In this document: positions 10,453 to 19,062 of the stretch, one piece after another
Numbering within the stretch: the stretch's first letter is position 1
Layout of the letters: each line of letters begins with the position of its first letter
Origin: JAUXFS01 sp963772635
GTDB lineage: Bacteria; Pseudomonadota; Alphaproteobacteria; Rhodospirillales; Defluviicoccaceae
Assembly (NCBI GenBank): GCA_963772635.1
Contig: CAVYYK010000031.1
Coordinates: 1 to 64,000, forward strand
Direction of reading: 5' to 3'
DNA length: 64,000 nucleotides
Program-made: the position numbers and the translations under genes
The notes under the pieces: generated by a model
What the model saw: only the letters and a program-made list of their open reading frames with translations
Told to the model about the DNA's origin: nothing
Databases searched by the model: none

Positions 10453-11661
10453 TCAGATCACCCCGGCGTCGCGAAGTCGGGCGATCTCGGGTTCGGTCAA
10501 CCCCAGCAGGCCCCGGTAGACCTCGTCGTTGGCGTTGCCGAGCGGCGGGCCGAGGCCGTCGATCCTTCCGGGCGTCTCGGACATCCTCGGAATCACCGAC
10601 GGCACCACGACCGCTCCAAGGTCGGGATCGTCGACGGTCTGAAGATCGCCGCGCGCCCTGAAGTGCGGGTCGGCGAAGATGTCCTCGATGGTGTTGAGCG
10701 GCCCGGCCGGGACCTCGTCGGCAAGGCACCGGCGCATGACCTCGTCGCGGTCCAACGCGCCGGTCCACGCGCCGACCAGGGCGATGACCTCGTCGCGGGC
10801 CGCGAGGCGGCGCGCCTGCCGCCCATACATCCGCTCCGATGCCAGCTCCGGCCGTTCCATGGTCCGGGCGAGACGGGCGAACATCTTGTCGGTGGTGCAG
10901 GCGATCGCCACCCACTTTCCGTCCCGGGTCGGGAAGTGGCCGTGGGGGCAGGCGTTGAGGGTTCCGGCGCCTTCCCGCTCGCGGACGATCCCCGCGCGTC
11001 CGTAGGCCGGAGCCAATTCGTCGAGGACCCTGAACACGGCTTCATAGAGCCCGATGTCGATCGACTGGCCACCGCCGCCGCTGCGCCGGTTGAGCAGCCC
11101 GACGAGCACCCCGACGGTGCCGTAAAGCCCGGCGAGATAGTCGCCCAGCGACGTCGATCCCGGTGTGACCGGCGTCTCCCCCGGCATCCCCGCCAGGTTG
11201 GCCAACCCGCCGACGGCGTGGGCGATGCGGGCGAATCCCGGGCGGTCCCGGTACGGCCCCGTCTGCCCATAGCCGGTGACCCGGAGCATGATCAGGTCCG
11301 GATTGACCGCCTTCAGCCGTTCCCAGCCGAGCCCCCACTTTTCCAGGGTTCCGGGACGGAAGTTCTCGCAAATCACGTCCGATACCGCGGCCAGCCGGGT
11401 GAACAGCGCCGCCCCCTCGGGTGCGCGCAGATCGAGGGTGATCGATTTCTTGTTGCGCGCCTCCGAAAGCCAGGCGAGGGTCGAATCCTCCCGTTCGGTG
11501 GGCGTGCCGAACCGGCGGAAAGGGTCACCGGTCCGCGGCTGCTCGACCTTGATCACCTCGGCGCCGAACTCGCCGAGGATGGTGGCGCAATAGGGCGCGG
11601 CGATGAACGTTGCGGCATCGAGAACGCGGATACCGGCGAGCGGAGGCTTGTTCCCGGGCAT
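10453..11661 (-). CDS. CaiB/BaiF family class III CoA-transferase
   Basis: This 402-residue cytoplasmic enzyme of the formyl-CoA-transferase fold moves CoA between carboxylic acids. The N-terminus LAGIRVLDAATFIAAPYCAT, then FGAEVIKVEQP, the ENFRPGTLEKWGLG segment and the GYGQTGPYRDRPGF block are family hallmarks, and length is typical. It is the last gene of a minus-strand operon: acyl-CoA dehydrogenase, a second CoA-transferase, a YdcF protein, then this gene nine bases later. That context suggests activation and beta-oxidation-like breakdown of an unidentified organic acid; the substrate cannot be read from sequence. Confidence 0.92.
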   Translation of the reverse strand: MPGNKPPLAGIRVLDAATFIAAPYCATILGEFGAEVIKVEQPRTGDPFRRFGTPTEREDSTLAWLSEARNKKSITLDLRAPEGAALFTRLAAVSDVICENFRPGTLEKWGLGWERLKAVNPDLIMLRVTGYGQTGPYRDRPGFARIAHAVGGLANLAGMPGETPVTPGSTSLGDYLAGLYGTVGVLVGLLNRRSGGGGQSIDIGLYEAVFRVLDELAPAYGRAGIVREREGAGTLNACPHGHFPTRDGKWVAIACTTDKMFARLARTMERPELASERMYGRQARRLAARDEVIALVGAWTGALDRDEVMRRCLADEVPAGPLNTIEDIFADPHFRARGDLQTVDDPDLGAVVVPSVIPRMSETPGRIDGLGPPLGNANDEVYRGLLGLTEPEIARLRDAGVI

Positions 11662-11670
11662 GGAAACTCC

Positions 11671-12192
11671 TTAACGTCGCCACACCGCTTCGACAACGGG
11701 TTTGTGACGGCCGATTCGGAACAGGTAGGCGCTGTTGACGAACGCCAAGAGTTCGAGAAAGCAGGCCTTGCACCATTTCCGGCGCGACCAGCCCGACGGT
11801 CTGCGCACCGGATCTCCGACGGCGGTCAAGCCCAACCTTCGGAACACATAGAGGGCGCGCGGCATATGAAAGGAATCGGTGACGAGAACCACCTGGCGCC
11901 AGCCGCGCTCGCGGATGATGCGGCCGGTATAGACGGCGTTCTCGAAGGTGTTGACGGCGCGATCCTCGACGACGATCCGCTCGTCGGGCACGCCGAGATC
12001 GAGCGCCAGCGCGCGCATCACTTCCGCCTCCGCCGGCGGCGGTCCGGTCACCCCGCCCGAAACCACCAGATGCGCCACCCCTCGCTCGTTGAGGACGTGC
12101 ACGCCGTGGGTCATTCTCCGTTTCAACGCGGGTCCGGGCACGCCGGCCGGTGTCAGCGCCGCACCGAGAACGACGACGGCGTCGGCAGTCAC
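11671..12192 (-). CDS. YdcF/DUF218 family protein
   Basis: The protein has 173 residues if it starts at GTG 12192, which overlaps the upstream CoA-transferase stop (GTGA). It shows the DUF218 pattern: an N-terminal AVVVLGAALTPAG strand-loop, LVVSGGVTG, an acidic E..VM segment, NTFENAVYTG and VLVTDSFHMPRALYVFRRLG. In ElyC/SanA relatives this fold acts in envelope metabolism, but many members are soluble and unassigned. No membrane segment is visible. Its place inside an acyl-CoA operon is unusual, and coupling to that pathway is only inferred. Confidence 0.85.
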   Translation of the reverse strand: MTADAVVVLGAALTPAGVPGPALKRRMTHGVHVLNERGVAHLVVSGGVTGPPPAEAEVMRALALDLGVPDERIVVEDRAVNTFENAVYTGRIIRERGWRQVVLVTDSFHMPRALYVFRRLGLTAVGDPVRRPSGWSRRKWCKACFLELLAFVNSAYLFRIGRHKPVVEAVWRR

Positions 12193-13316
12193 GAGGCGAA
12201 AGCCTTGCGGATCGCCTCGGTATGCTCGCCCAACGCCGGAACCGGACGCAGCGCCGTTTCGCCACCACCGCGGCGCGCGGGCGGCTCCGGCATCTCCACC
12301 GGCCCGGTGGGCGTACCGACCGTGCAACGATGCAGCGCCGGGTGCGTCGACAGCCCGGCCACCGAATTGACGAACCCGTAGGCGATGCCGGCCCGCTTCA
12401 AACGCTCGGCCAATGCCTCGGCAGGATGACGGGCGAAAACGGCGTTGATCTCGGCGGCGAGTTGCTCGCGGTTGGCGGCGCGCGACACGTTGCTGGCGAA
12501 CGGCCCCTCCTCGGCCCATTCGGGATGGTCGAGGATCTCCCCGGCGAACCGCGCCCATTCCCGTTCGTTCTGGATCGAAATGAGGATCTGCCGGCCGTCG
12601 CCCGTCGCGAACGCCTCGTAGGGCGCGATCGACGGATGGCGCAGTCCGACCCGCCCCGGCTCCTTGCCGCCGTAATCGTAGTGAAGCAGCGGCACCGTCA
12701 TCCAGTCGGCCAGCGACGCGAACAGCGAAACCGACAGCGCCGCGCCCTTTCCGCTACGTTCACGCGCGATCAGCGCCTCGAGAATCGCCGCGTGGGCGTA
12801 CATCCCGGCGGCGATATCGCACACCGAGACACCGACCCTGGACGGCTGCTCGGGGGTGCCGGTCACCGAGCACAGCCCGCTCTCCGCCTGGACCAGCATG
12901 TCGTAGGCCTTCATCTCCCGGTAGGGGCCTTCGTCGCCGTAGCCGCTGATCGAGCAGGTGATCAGCCGCGGGTGGCGGCGGCGCAGTTCGTCCGGGCTCA
13001 ACCCCGACCGTTCGGCGGCACCCGGCACCAAGTTTTCGACGAACACGTCGGCGCGGGCGATCATCCGGGCGAGCAGCGCGTTGTCCACCGGGTCCTTGAT
13101 ATTCAGGATCACCAATTCCTTGCCGCGGTTGAGCCAGGCGAAATAGGCGCTCTGACCGTTGGCCACGTGGTCGTAGCCGCGGGCGAAGTCGCCCTCGGGC
13201 CGCTCGATCTTGATCACCCGGGCGCCGGCGTCGGCCAGCCGCGAGGTGGCGTAGGGCGCCGCCACCGCTTGCTCGAGAGCGATCACCAGAAGGCCGTCGA
13301 GCGCTCCGCCGGTCAT
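12189..13316 (-). CDS. CaiB/BaiF family class III CoA-transferase (second copy)
   Basis: This 375-residue protein shares the family fold with the gene at 10453 but is clearly divergent. It has LDGLLVIALEQAVAAPYATS at the N-terminus, ADAGARVIKIERPEGDFARGYD and the SISGYGDEGPYREMKAYD block. It overlaps the YdcF gene by four bases and lies 19 bases after the acyl-CoA dehydrogenase. Two paralogues in one operon suggest either two substrates or a two-subunit enzyme, as known for some succinyl-CoA:acid CoA-transferases. The choice cannot be made from this sequence. Confidence 0.92.
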   Translation of the reverse strand: MTGGALDGLLVIALEQAVAAPYATSRLADAGARVIKIERPEGDFARGYDHVANGQSAYFAWLNRGKELVILNIKDPVDNALLARMIARADVFVENLVPGAAERSGLSPDELRRRHPRLITCSISGYGDEGPYREMKAYDMLVQAESGLCSVTGTPEQPSRVGVSVCDIAAGMYAHAAILEALIARERSGKGAALSVSLFASLADWMTVPLLHYDYGGKEPGRVGLRHPSIAPYEAFATGDGRQILISIQNEREWARFAGEILDHPEWAEEGPFASNVSRAANREQLAAEINAVFARHPAEALAERLKRAGIAYGFVNSVAGLSTHPALHRCTVGTPTGPVEMPEPPARRGGGETALRPVPALGEHTEAIRKAFAS

Positions 13317-13335
13317 CGTGGGACGCCTCCGTCCA

Positions 13336-14487
13336 TCAATACGACCGGGGCAGGCCGAGCACGTGCTCGGCGATATAGGCGAGGATCAGGTTGGTGGAAA
13401 TCGGCGCCACCTGATACAGCCGCGTCTCGCGGAACTTGCGCTCGACGTCGTACTCCTCGGCGAAACCGAAACCGCCGTGGGTCTGCAAACACATGTCGGC
13501 GGCCTGCCACGAGGCGTCCGCGGCCAGCATCTTCGCCATGTTGGCCTGTGGTCCGCACGGCTGGCCGGCGTCGAACAGCGCCGAAGCCTTCTCGACCATC
13601 AGGTTGGCGGCCTCGGTGGCGGCGTAGGCGCGGGCGATGGGAAACTGGATGCCCTGGTTCTGACCGATCGGGCGACCGAACACCATGCGCTCGCCGGCGT
13701 AGGCGGTGGCCTTGTTGATGAACCAACGGGAGTCGCCGATGCATTCGGCGGCGATCAGAATCCGCTCGGCGTTCATCCCGTCGAGAATGTAGCGGAAGCC
13801 CCGGCCCTCCTCGCCGATCAGGCTCGAAGCGGGGATGCGGAGATTATCGAAAAAGACCTCGGTGGTGTGATGATTGATCATCGCCCGGATCGGCCGGATG
13901 GTCAGCCCCCGGTCGCGGGCCTCGCGGATATCGACGAGGAACACCGACATCCCTTCGTGGGGCCGGGCCGCCTGGTCGCGCGGCGTGGTCCGGGCGAGCA
14001 GCAGCATCAGGTCCGAATGCTCGATCCGCGACGTCCACACCTTCTGGCCGTTGACGACATAACCGTCGCCGTCGCGGACGGCGGTGGTGCGGATCCGGCT
14101 GGTGTCGGTACCGCTCGTCGGCTCGGTGACCCCGAACGCCTGAAGGCGCAGCTCACCGGCGGCGATCCGGGGCAGATACTCGGTCTTCTGCGCCTCGCTG
14201 CCGTGGCGCAACACGGTGCCCATGGTGTACATCTGGGCGTGGCAGGCGGCGCCGTTGCAGCCGCTTTTCTGAATTTCCTCCATGATCGCCGCCGCCTCGG
14301 CGATGCCGAGACCGCTGCCGCCATATTCCTGCGGAATCAGCGCCGCGAGAAACCCGGCCTCGGTCAGCGCGCGAACGAATTCTTCGGGATAGGCGTGCTC
14401 GGCGTCGAGCCGACGCCAGTATTCCCCGGGGAAATCGGCACACAACGCGCCGACGGAATCGCGAATGTCTGCAAATGCTTCCGTCAC
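13336..14487 (-). CDS. Acyl-CoA dehydrogenase
   Basis: This 383-residue FAD enzyme oxidises an acyl-CoA to the enoyl-CoA and passes electrons to ETF. The FAD/substrate segments AFGVTEPTSGTDTSRIRTTA and GYVVNGQKVWTSRIEHSD, the catalytic-region QTHGGFGFAEEYDVERKFRE, and the C-terminal LPRSY are typical. Length is normal. It opens the minus-strand operon that continues with two CoA-transferases, so the acid is probably first converted to its CoA ester. The divergent methyltransferase gene starts 83 bases away, and both promoters must share that gap. Confidence 0.93.
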   Translation of the reverse strand: MTEAFADIRDSVGALCADFPGEYWRRLDAEHAYPEEFVRALTEAGFLAALIPQEYGGSGLGIAEAAAIMEEIQKSGCNGAACHAQMYTMGTVLRHGSEAQKTEYLPRIAAGELRLQAFGVTEPTSGTDTSRIRTTAVRDGDGYVVNGQKVWTSRIEHSDLMLLLARTTPRDQAARPHEGMSVFLVDIREARDRGLTIRPIRAMINHHTTEVFFDNLRIPASSLIGEEGRGFRYILDGMNAERILIAAECIGDSRWFINKATAYAGERMVFGRPIGQNQGIQFPIARAYAATEAANLMVEKASALFDAGQPCGPQANMAKMLAADASWQAADMCLQTHGGFGFAEEYDVERKFRETRLYQVAPISTNLILAYIAEHVLGLPRSY

Positions 14488-14570
14488 CGACCAAATCCTG
14501 CAATAAGAGGAAATCGCGCGATATTAACCGAAGCCCGCGCGCGGCGACCAGCGAGTTCATGTGAGCAGCC

Positions 14571-15251
14571 ATGGAAAAGCGAACCAACCGCGAAGTCCTG
14601 GAACAATTTCTCGAGATTCCCGGCAAGACCATCATCGACGTCGGTTGCGGCGACGGATCCCTCGTCCGGTTGCTCACCCGCAAAGGCGCCCACGTGACCG
14701 GCATTGAGGCCAGCCCCAAGCAACTGGCCCTGGCCCGCGCCGCCGAGCCGGTCGGCGACGAGCGCTATATCCAGGGGTACGCCGAGGAACTGCCGGCGGA
14801 CAGTCGTTCGGCGGATATCGTCATCTTTCTGAACAGCCTCCACCACGTGGATGTCGATGACCTCGCCCAGGCCCTCAAGGAAGCCGCCCGGGTGCTCAAG
14901 CACGGTGGCGTGCTGTACGTTTCGGAGCCGCTGGCCGAGGGTCCGTACTTCGAGTTGATGCGGCCGGTCCACGACGAAACCGTGGTCCGGCAGCGTGCGT
15001 ACGAAACTCTCCAGCAAGCGCACCTCTACAGCTTACTGCCGGAGCAGGAGCTGGTTCATGTCAATGCGGTGCCGATCGCCGATTTCGCCGCGTTCTCACG
15101 CCGGATCACCCTGGTCAATCCCGAGATCCGCATTCGGTTCGACGAACTGGTGGAGCAGTTGCGGAGTGCCTTCGAGCAACTGGGTGAAAAAGCGGAAGAG
15201 GGCCGGGTCTTCGACCAGCCGATGCGAGTGAATGTGTACCGAAAACGGTAG
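14571..15251 (+). CDS. Class I SAM-dependent methyltransferase, tandem copy 1
   Basis: This 226-residue cytoplasmic protein has a Rossmann methyltransferase core: IIDVGCGDGSLVRLL (motif I, SAM glycine loop), GIEASPKQLALARAA (motif II), YAEELPADSRSADIVIFLNS and LHHVDVDDL, then LKHGGVLYVSEPLAEGP. The UbiE-like shape points to a small-molecule acceptor, not DNA or protein. The next gene encodes a protein of the same length with the same motifs throughout. The acceptor substrate is unknown and neighbours do not reveal it. Confidence 0.9.
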   Translation: MEKRTNREVLEQFLEIPGKTIIDVGCGDGSLVRLLTRKGAHVTGIEASPKQLALARAAEPVGDERYIQGYAEELPADSRSADIVIFLNSLHHVDVDDLAQALKEAARVLKHGGVLYVSEPLAEGPYFELMRPVHDETVVRQRAYETLQQAHLYSLLPEQELVHVNAVPIADFAAFSRRITLVNPEIRIRFDELVEQLRSAFEQLGEKAEEGRVFDQPMRVNVYRKR

Positions 15252-15403
15252 AGTCCGGGTTTTGTTGGCGCAACAAATCCGATCCAGGCCGGCGTGCGGG
15301 CATCTTCCGGTGTTTCCGTCGCCGCCTATATCCGGTAAGAAAGATTAAATGGCCGCATGGTTCAATGACTCAAACGCCGGCCAGGGGAATCGTCTGATCA
15401 GTT

Positions 15404-16084
15404 ATGGAAAAGCGAAACAGCACTGACGTGATCGAGGAATTCCTCGATCTTGAGAACGCCGTGGTGATCGATGTCGGATGCGGCGACGGTTGGCTCACCC
15501 GATGGCTCGCGGGCGAGGGCGCCCACGTTACCGGGATCGAAGTCAGCCCGAGGCAATTGGCCAAGGCGCGCTCGACCAAGTCGGTCGCCGACAAGTCCTA
15601 CATGACCGGACTTGCCGAGGAACTGCCGGTGCGGAACCGCTCGGCGGACATCGTCATCTTCTTCAACAGCCTTCACCACGTGGATGCCGTGGGGCTGCCC
15701 AAGGCGCTGAAGGAAGCGTCGCGGGTGCTCAAGCATGGCGGCGTCCTCTACGTTTCGGAACCGCTGCCCGAAGGGCCGTACTTCCAGCTGATGAAACCGG
15801 CGCATGACGAGACCGTGGTCCGGCGGCGCGCCCAGGAAGTTCTCCGGCACGCCCCGGAATTCGGACTTCTTCTCGAACGGCAACTCACCCACCTGGACAC
15901 GGTCAAGTTCAAGGATTTCCAGGCCTTTCACGACCGCATTACCTCGATCAACTCGGAGACCCGCGCCCGGTTCGACGATCAGGATCAGGAGTTCCGCACC
16001 CGGTTCGAGAGCCTCGGCGAGCAGAAAGACGACGGCTGGAGCTTCGAACAGCCGATGCGGGTCACCGTGATGCGGAGAAATTAG
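15404..16084 (+). CDS. Class I SAM-dependent methyltransferase, tandem copy 2
   Basis: This paralogue also has 226 residues and aligns end to end with the upstream gene, for example VVIDVGCGDGWLTRWL against IIDVGCGDGSLVRLL and RVLKHGGVLYVSEPLPEGPY. It lies about 150 bases downstream on the same strand and ends close to the convergent dgcA stop. Tandem duplication with retained motifs suggests both are active, possibly on related substrates. No function beyond methyl transfer can be assigned. Confidence 0.9.
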   Translation: MEKRNSTDVIEEFLDLENAVVIDVGCGDGWLTRWLAGEGAHVTGIEVSPRQLAKARSTKSVADKSYMTGLAEELPVRNRSADIVIFFNSLHHVDAVGLPKALKEASRVLKHGGVLYVSEPLPEGPYFQLMKPAHDETVVRRRAQEVLRHAPEFGLLLERQLTHLDTVKFKDFQAFHDRITSINSETRARFDDQDQEFRTRFESLGEQKDDGWSFEQPMRVTVMRRN

Positions 16085-16097
16085 CCGCACGTTGGTT

Positions 16098-17081
16098 TCA
16101 GCCCCACAACGCCCGTTCCGGAGGGAACACGGTGCCGTTGTCGAAACGGAGCGCGGGTTCGCGGTCGCGGGCAAGCAGTAGCGGACCATCCAGGTCGACG
16201 TAGGCGGCGCCCCGCCCCAGCAACGTCGCCGGCGCCATCGCCAGGGACGTGCCGACCATGCATCCGATCATGACCTCCAATCCGGCATCGGCGGCGGCGG
16301 CCACGAGGCGAAGGGCCTCGGTCAGTCCGCCGGTCTTGTCGAGCTTGACGTTGACCATCCGGTAGCGGTCGGCAAGGCCGGCGACATCGGTCGAGGTATG
16401 GCACGACTCGTCGGCGCAGAGCTTCACCGGTGACGAAAATCCGAGCAGCCCGGCGTCATCCGTCGCCGGTAGCGGCTGTTCGATCATCTCGACGCCGAGG
16501 TCGGCAAGCGTCGCGCACACCCTTTCCAACAGACCCAGATCCCAGCCCTCGTTGGCATCGACGATCAGGCGCGCTTCCGGGGCCGCGTCACGGACGGCGG
16601 CAACCCTGTCGACGACCGCCTCGGCGCCGAGCTTGATCTTCAGCAGCGGTTGGTCTTTCAGCGCGGCGGCGGCCTCGGCCATCGCCCGCGGCGTGTCCAG
16701 CGCGACGGTCTCGGCGGTGATCGCCGGCACCGGCTGATCGATGCCGGCGATCTCCCAGGCCCGCTTGGCGCTCCGCTTGGCGTCCAGGTCCCACAACGCG
16801 CAATCGAGGGCGTTACGCGCGGCGCCGGCCGGCAGCACCGACTGCAGCCGTTCACGGGTGAGGCCGCCGGCGATCGCGGCGGCCTGGGACCGAACGAGGC
16901 CCGCAACCTCGGCGACGGTTTCGCCGTAGCGCGGGTAAGGCACACACTCACCGCGGCCGACGACACCGTCTTCTTCGATCTCGGCGACCACCACCTCCGC
17001 CACGGTCTTGGTGCCGCGCGAAATGGTGAACGCACGGCGAAGCGGCCATCGCTCGCTGCGAACCCGGAGCGCCCGTACCAT
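16098..17081 (-). CDS. dgcA: Enolase-superfamily racemase, probable N-acetyl-D-glutamate racemase
   Basis: The 327-residue protein has the dipeptide-epimerase fold: a capping domain, then a barrel with LLKIKLG (catalytic KxK), LIVDANEGW, EQPLPATDD, LCADESCHT and MVNVKLDKTGG (second catalytic Lys region). By sequence alone it would be called an L-Ala-D/L-Glu epimerase. Its partner changes the reading: it directly follows a DUF1611 gene, with a TGATG overlap. DUF1611 (DgcN) plus such an epimerase (DgcA) is a reported route in which D-glutamate is N-acetylated and then racemised. The start at 17081 is set by that overlap. Confidence 0.8.
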   Translation of the reverse strand: MVRALRVRSERWPLRRAFTISRGTKTVAEVVVAEIEEDGVVGRGECVPYPRYGETVAEVAGLVRSQAAAIAGGLTRERLQSVLPAGAARNALDCALWDLDAKRSAKRAWEIAGIDQPVPAITAETVALDTPRAMAEAAAALKDQPLLKIKLGAEAVVDRVAAVRDAAPEARLIVDANEGWDLGLLERVCATLADLGVEMIEQPLPATDDAGLLGFSSPVKLCADESCHTSTDVAGLADRYRMVNVKLDKTGGLTEALRLVAAAADAGLEVMIGCMVGTSLAMAPATLLGRGAAYVDLDGPLLLARDREPALRFDNGTVFPPERALWG

Positions 17082-18076
17082 CACGCCAGCCGATCGACGA
17101 GCGCGGCGACGCCGGTGGTCAGCGGATCGACGCAGGGCAGCGACAACCCGTTCTCGAGTTCGGCCAGATACCGTTCGGCCTCGGAGGGCGCGAGCCCGCT
17201 GGTGTTGACGGCGACGCCGACGCAGTGGACCGCCGGGTTGGTCAACCGCCCGGCGGTCTCGTTGGCGGCGATGCATTCGGCCAAATCCGGCAGCGGCCGC
17301 CCGGGCAACCCGCGCATGTGCGGGCGTTTCGGCTCGTGGCACATCACCAGCGCGTCGGCCTGCGCACCGTGGAGCAGACCGAGGCTGACGCCGGCATAGG
17401 ACGGATGGAACAGCGATCCCTGGCCTTCGATCACGTCCCAGTGGTCGGGCTCGTTGGCCGGGCTCAGCCATTCGGTGGCGCCGGAAATGAAGTCGGCGAC
17501 CACCGCATCCACCGATACGCCGTCACCGGCGATGAAGATGCCGGTCTGCCCGGTGGCGCGGAAGTCGGCGTTGATGCCGCGTTCGCGCATTTCGCGCTCG
17601 ATCGCCAACGACGTGTACATCTTGCCGACCGAACAATCGGTGCCGACGGTCAGCAGCCGCTTGCCCTGCCGCGGCTCGCCGGTACCGACACCGAAGGCGC
17701 GCCGGGGATGGCGGACATCGATCAGCTTGCGTCCGCGGGCCTCGGCGGTCTCGCGCAAGCGGGGAACGTCGTCGAGGCGGTCGTGCAGACCGCTGGCGAC
17801 GTCGAGGCCCGCCTCGACCGCCCTTACCAACGTGTCGATCCAGCTTTCGGGGATGAAACCGCCGGCGTTGGCGACGCCGACGATCAGGGTGCCGGCGCCG
17901 GCGGCGGCGCCCTCCTCCACCGCCACCACCGGCACGTCGAGCTCGGCGCGGCACCCGTCGAACCGCACCTGGCCGAGGCACCATTCGCGACGCCACTGCA
18001 GCACGCCGGCAGCGGTTTTGGCGGCCAGCCGGTCGCGCGCATCGCCGACAAACAACAAGTAGGGGCGTCGCAGCAT
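17081..18076 (-). CDS. dgcN: DUF1611 protein, probable D-glutamate N-acetyltransferase
   Basis: This 331-residue protein has the DUF1611 layout: an N-terminal Rossmann-like domain (VGVANAGGF, then the DVRHPRRAFGVGTG segment) and a C-terminal P-loop-like domain (LLTVGTDCSVGKMYTSLA), with VIEGQGSLFHPSYAGVSLGL and CHEPKRPHMRG. Family members were once annotated as EBNA-1-like or NAD-dependent epimerase. Later work on marine bacteria assigned N-acetyltransfer to D-glutamate. Translational coupling to dgcA supports the pair. It suggests the organism can use D-glutamate, for example from peptidoglycan. Confidence 0.8.
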   Translation of the reverse strand: MLRRPYLLFVGDARDRLAAKTAAGVLQWRREWCLGQVRFDGCRAELDVPVVAVEEGAAAGAGTLIVGVANAGGFIPESWIDTLVRAVEAGLDVASGLHDRLDDVPRLRETAEARGRKLIDVRHPRRAFGVGTGEPRQGKRLLTVGTDCSVGKMYTSLAIEREMRERGINADFRATGQTGIFIAGDGVSVDAVVADFISGATEWLSPANEPDHWDVIEGQGSLFHPSYAGVSLGLLHGAQADALVMCHEPKRPHMRGLPGRPLPDLAECIAANETAGRLTNPAVHCVGVAVNTSGLAPSEAERYLAELENGLSLPCVDPLTTGVAALVDRLA

Positions 18077-18218
18077 ATGTCAGACCCAGACCACTCGCGC
18101 GCCGACTGTCGCGAGATTCCCTCATGCCGTCGCCCGGCGGCACCGCCGGTACAACCGGGATTTCGAACGTCGGCACCAGCTTTCATTACCCGAACGCAGA
18201 GGCTTCACAAGCATCATC

Positions 18219-18240
18219 GAATAACCCACTTGGGGTATTC
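18219..18240. repeat. 22-bp near-perfect palindrome upstream of the cell-wall hydrolase promoter
   Basis: GAATAaCCC-ACTT-GGGgTATTC has one mismatched pair. It lies 11 bases upstream of the -35 box at 18252 and is a candidate operator. Confidence 0.55.
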
Positions 18241-18251
18241 GTTAAAATCTA

Positions 18252-18279
18252 TTGACATTTTATGAATATTTGCTATCTT
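18252..18279 (+). promoter_or_regulatory. Sigma70-type promoter of the cell-wall hydrolase leader
   Basis: A perfect TTGACA (18252-18257) is followed after 16 bases by TATCTT (18274-18279), with a TG extended -10 element. The surrounding DNA is AT-rich, unlike the coding DNA around it. Confidence 0.65.
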
Positions 18280-18340
18280 TACGAGATAAGTTTGTAAGAT
18301 ACACAACCTTAACAATAACAAAAATCGGTTGGATCGAGGG

Positions 18341-18365
18341 AAGGGCCGAGCGTTGGCCCTTTTTT
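18341..18365 (+). terminator. Intrinsic terminator in the leader, just upstream of a ribosome-binding site
   Basis: AAGGGCC and GGCCCTT form a 7-bp stem with a 7-base loop, followed by a T tract ending at 18365. It lies between the promoter at 18252 and the AAGGAGG at 18369-18375, so it could be an attenuator or the end of a leader RNA of about 80 bases. Confidence 0.7.
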
Positions 18366-18381
18366 GCTAAGGAGGAGCTCT

Positions 18382-19041
18382 ATGCGACGCGCAACTGGTT
18401 TTCTGTTGGTTTATGCTGGACTTGGCGCCGCGATCTGGGGGGTGGTGAGCGTCGGAATCGAAGATGCGTTCACGCCCCTGCATGCCTCGGCCGCGCCGGC
18501 GATGCCGGCGAACTTTGCCTCGATGCCGGCCGGCTCCCCGGACGCCGCCGAAGCGGGCCGTCTCTCGCCGCCGCAGGGCGTCCGCTGGCTGAGCCGCCTC
18601 GGGAAAAATCTCGATCAGGAATTCGAATGCCTCGCCCTGAACATTTACTGGGAGGCCCGCTCCGAGCCGTCGCTGGGTCAGTTTGCGGTTGCCGCGGTGA
18701 CGCTCAACCGGGTCGCCGATCACTCGTATCCCGACAGCATCTGCGGGGTCGTACAGCAAGGCGGCGAAGAGAATCTCAACCGCTGTCAGTTCTCCTGGTG
18801 GTGCGACGGCAAGGACGACACCCCCAAGAACGACGACGCCTGGTCCGCCGCGCAATCCGTTGCGTATACGGTACTGTTCTTCGATCCCCCCGACCCCACC
18901 CACGGTGCGTTGTGGTACCACGCCGACTACGTCAGGCCCTCCTGGTCGAAGGAATTGTCCCGGGTGACCAAGATCGGCCGCCACATCTACTACCGCCACC
19001 CGCAGGGGGTTCTGCAGGCGTCTAGCCGGGCACCGTCCTGA
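18382..19041 (+). CDS. SleB-like cell-wall hydrolase (hydrolase_2 family)
   Basis: This 219-residue protein carries an N-terminal membrane/signal segment (RRATGFLLVYAGLGAAIW) and a C-terminal catalytic domain: ECLALNIYWEARSEP (catalytic Glu region), GQFAVAAVTLNRVADHSYPD, CGVVQQGG, CQFSWWCDG and a GALWYHADYVRPSW end. SleB relatives are lytic transglycosylase-like enzymes that cut peptidoglycan in spores; proteobacterial members act on the cell wall. The ATG at 18382 is chosen over a TTG at 18364 because AAGGAGG precedes it by 7 bases. Expression may be controlled by the terminator in its leader. Confidence 0.88.
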   Translation: MRRATGFLLVYAGLGAAIWGVVSVGIEDAFTPLHASAAPAMPANFASMPAGSPDAAEAGRLSPPQGVRWLSRLGKNLDQEFECLALNIYWEARSEPSLGQFAVAAVTLNRVADHSYPDSICGVVQQGGEENLNRCQFSWWCDGKDDTPKNDDAWSAAQSVAYTVLFFDPPDPTHGALWYHADYVRPSWSKELSRVTKIGRHIYYRHPQGVLQASSRAPS

Positions 19042-19062
19042 CCTTCCTCGCCACGGGGGCGC

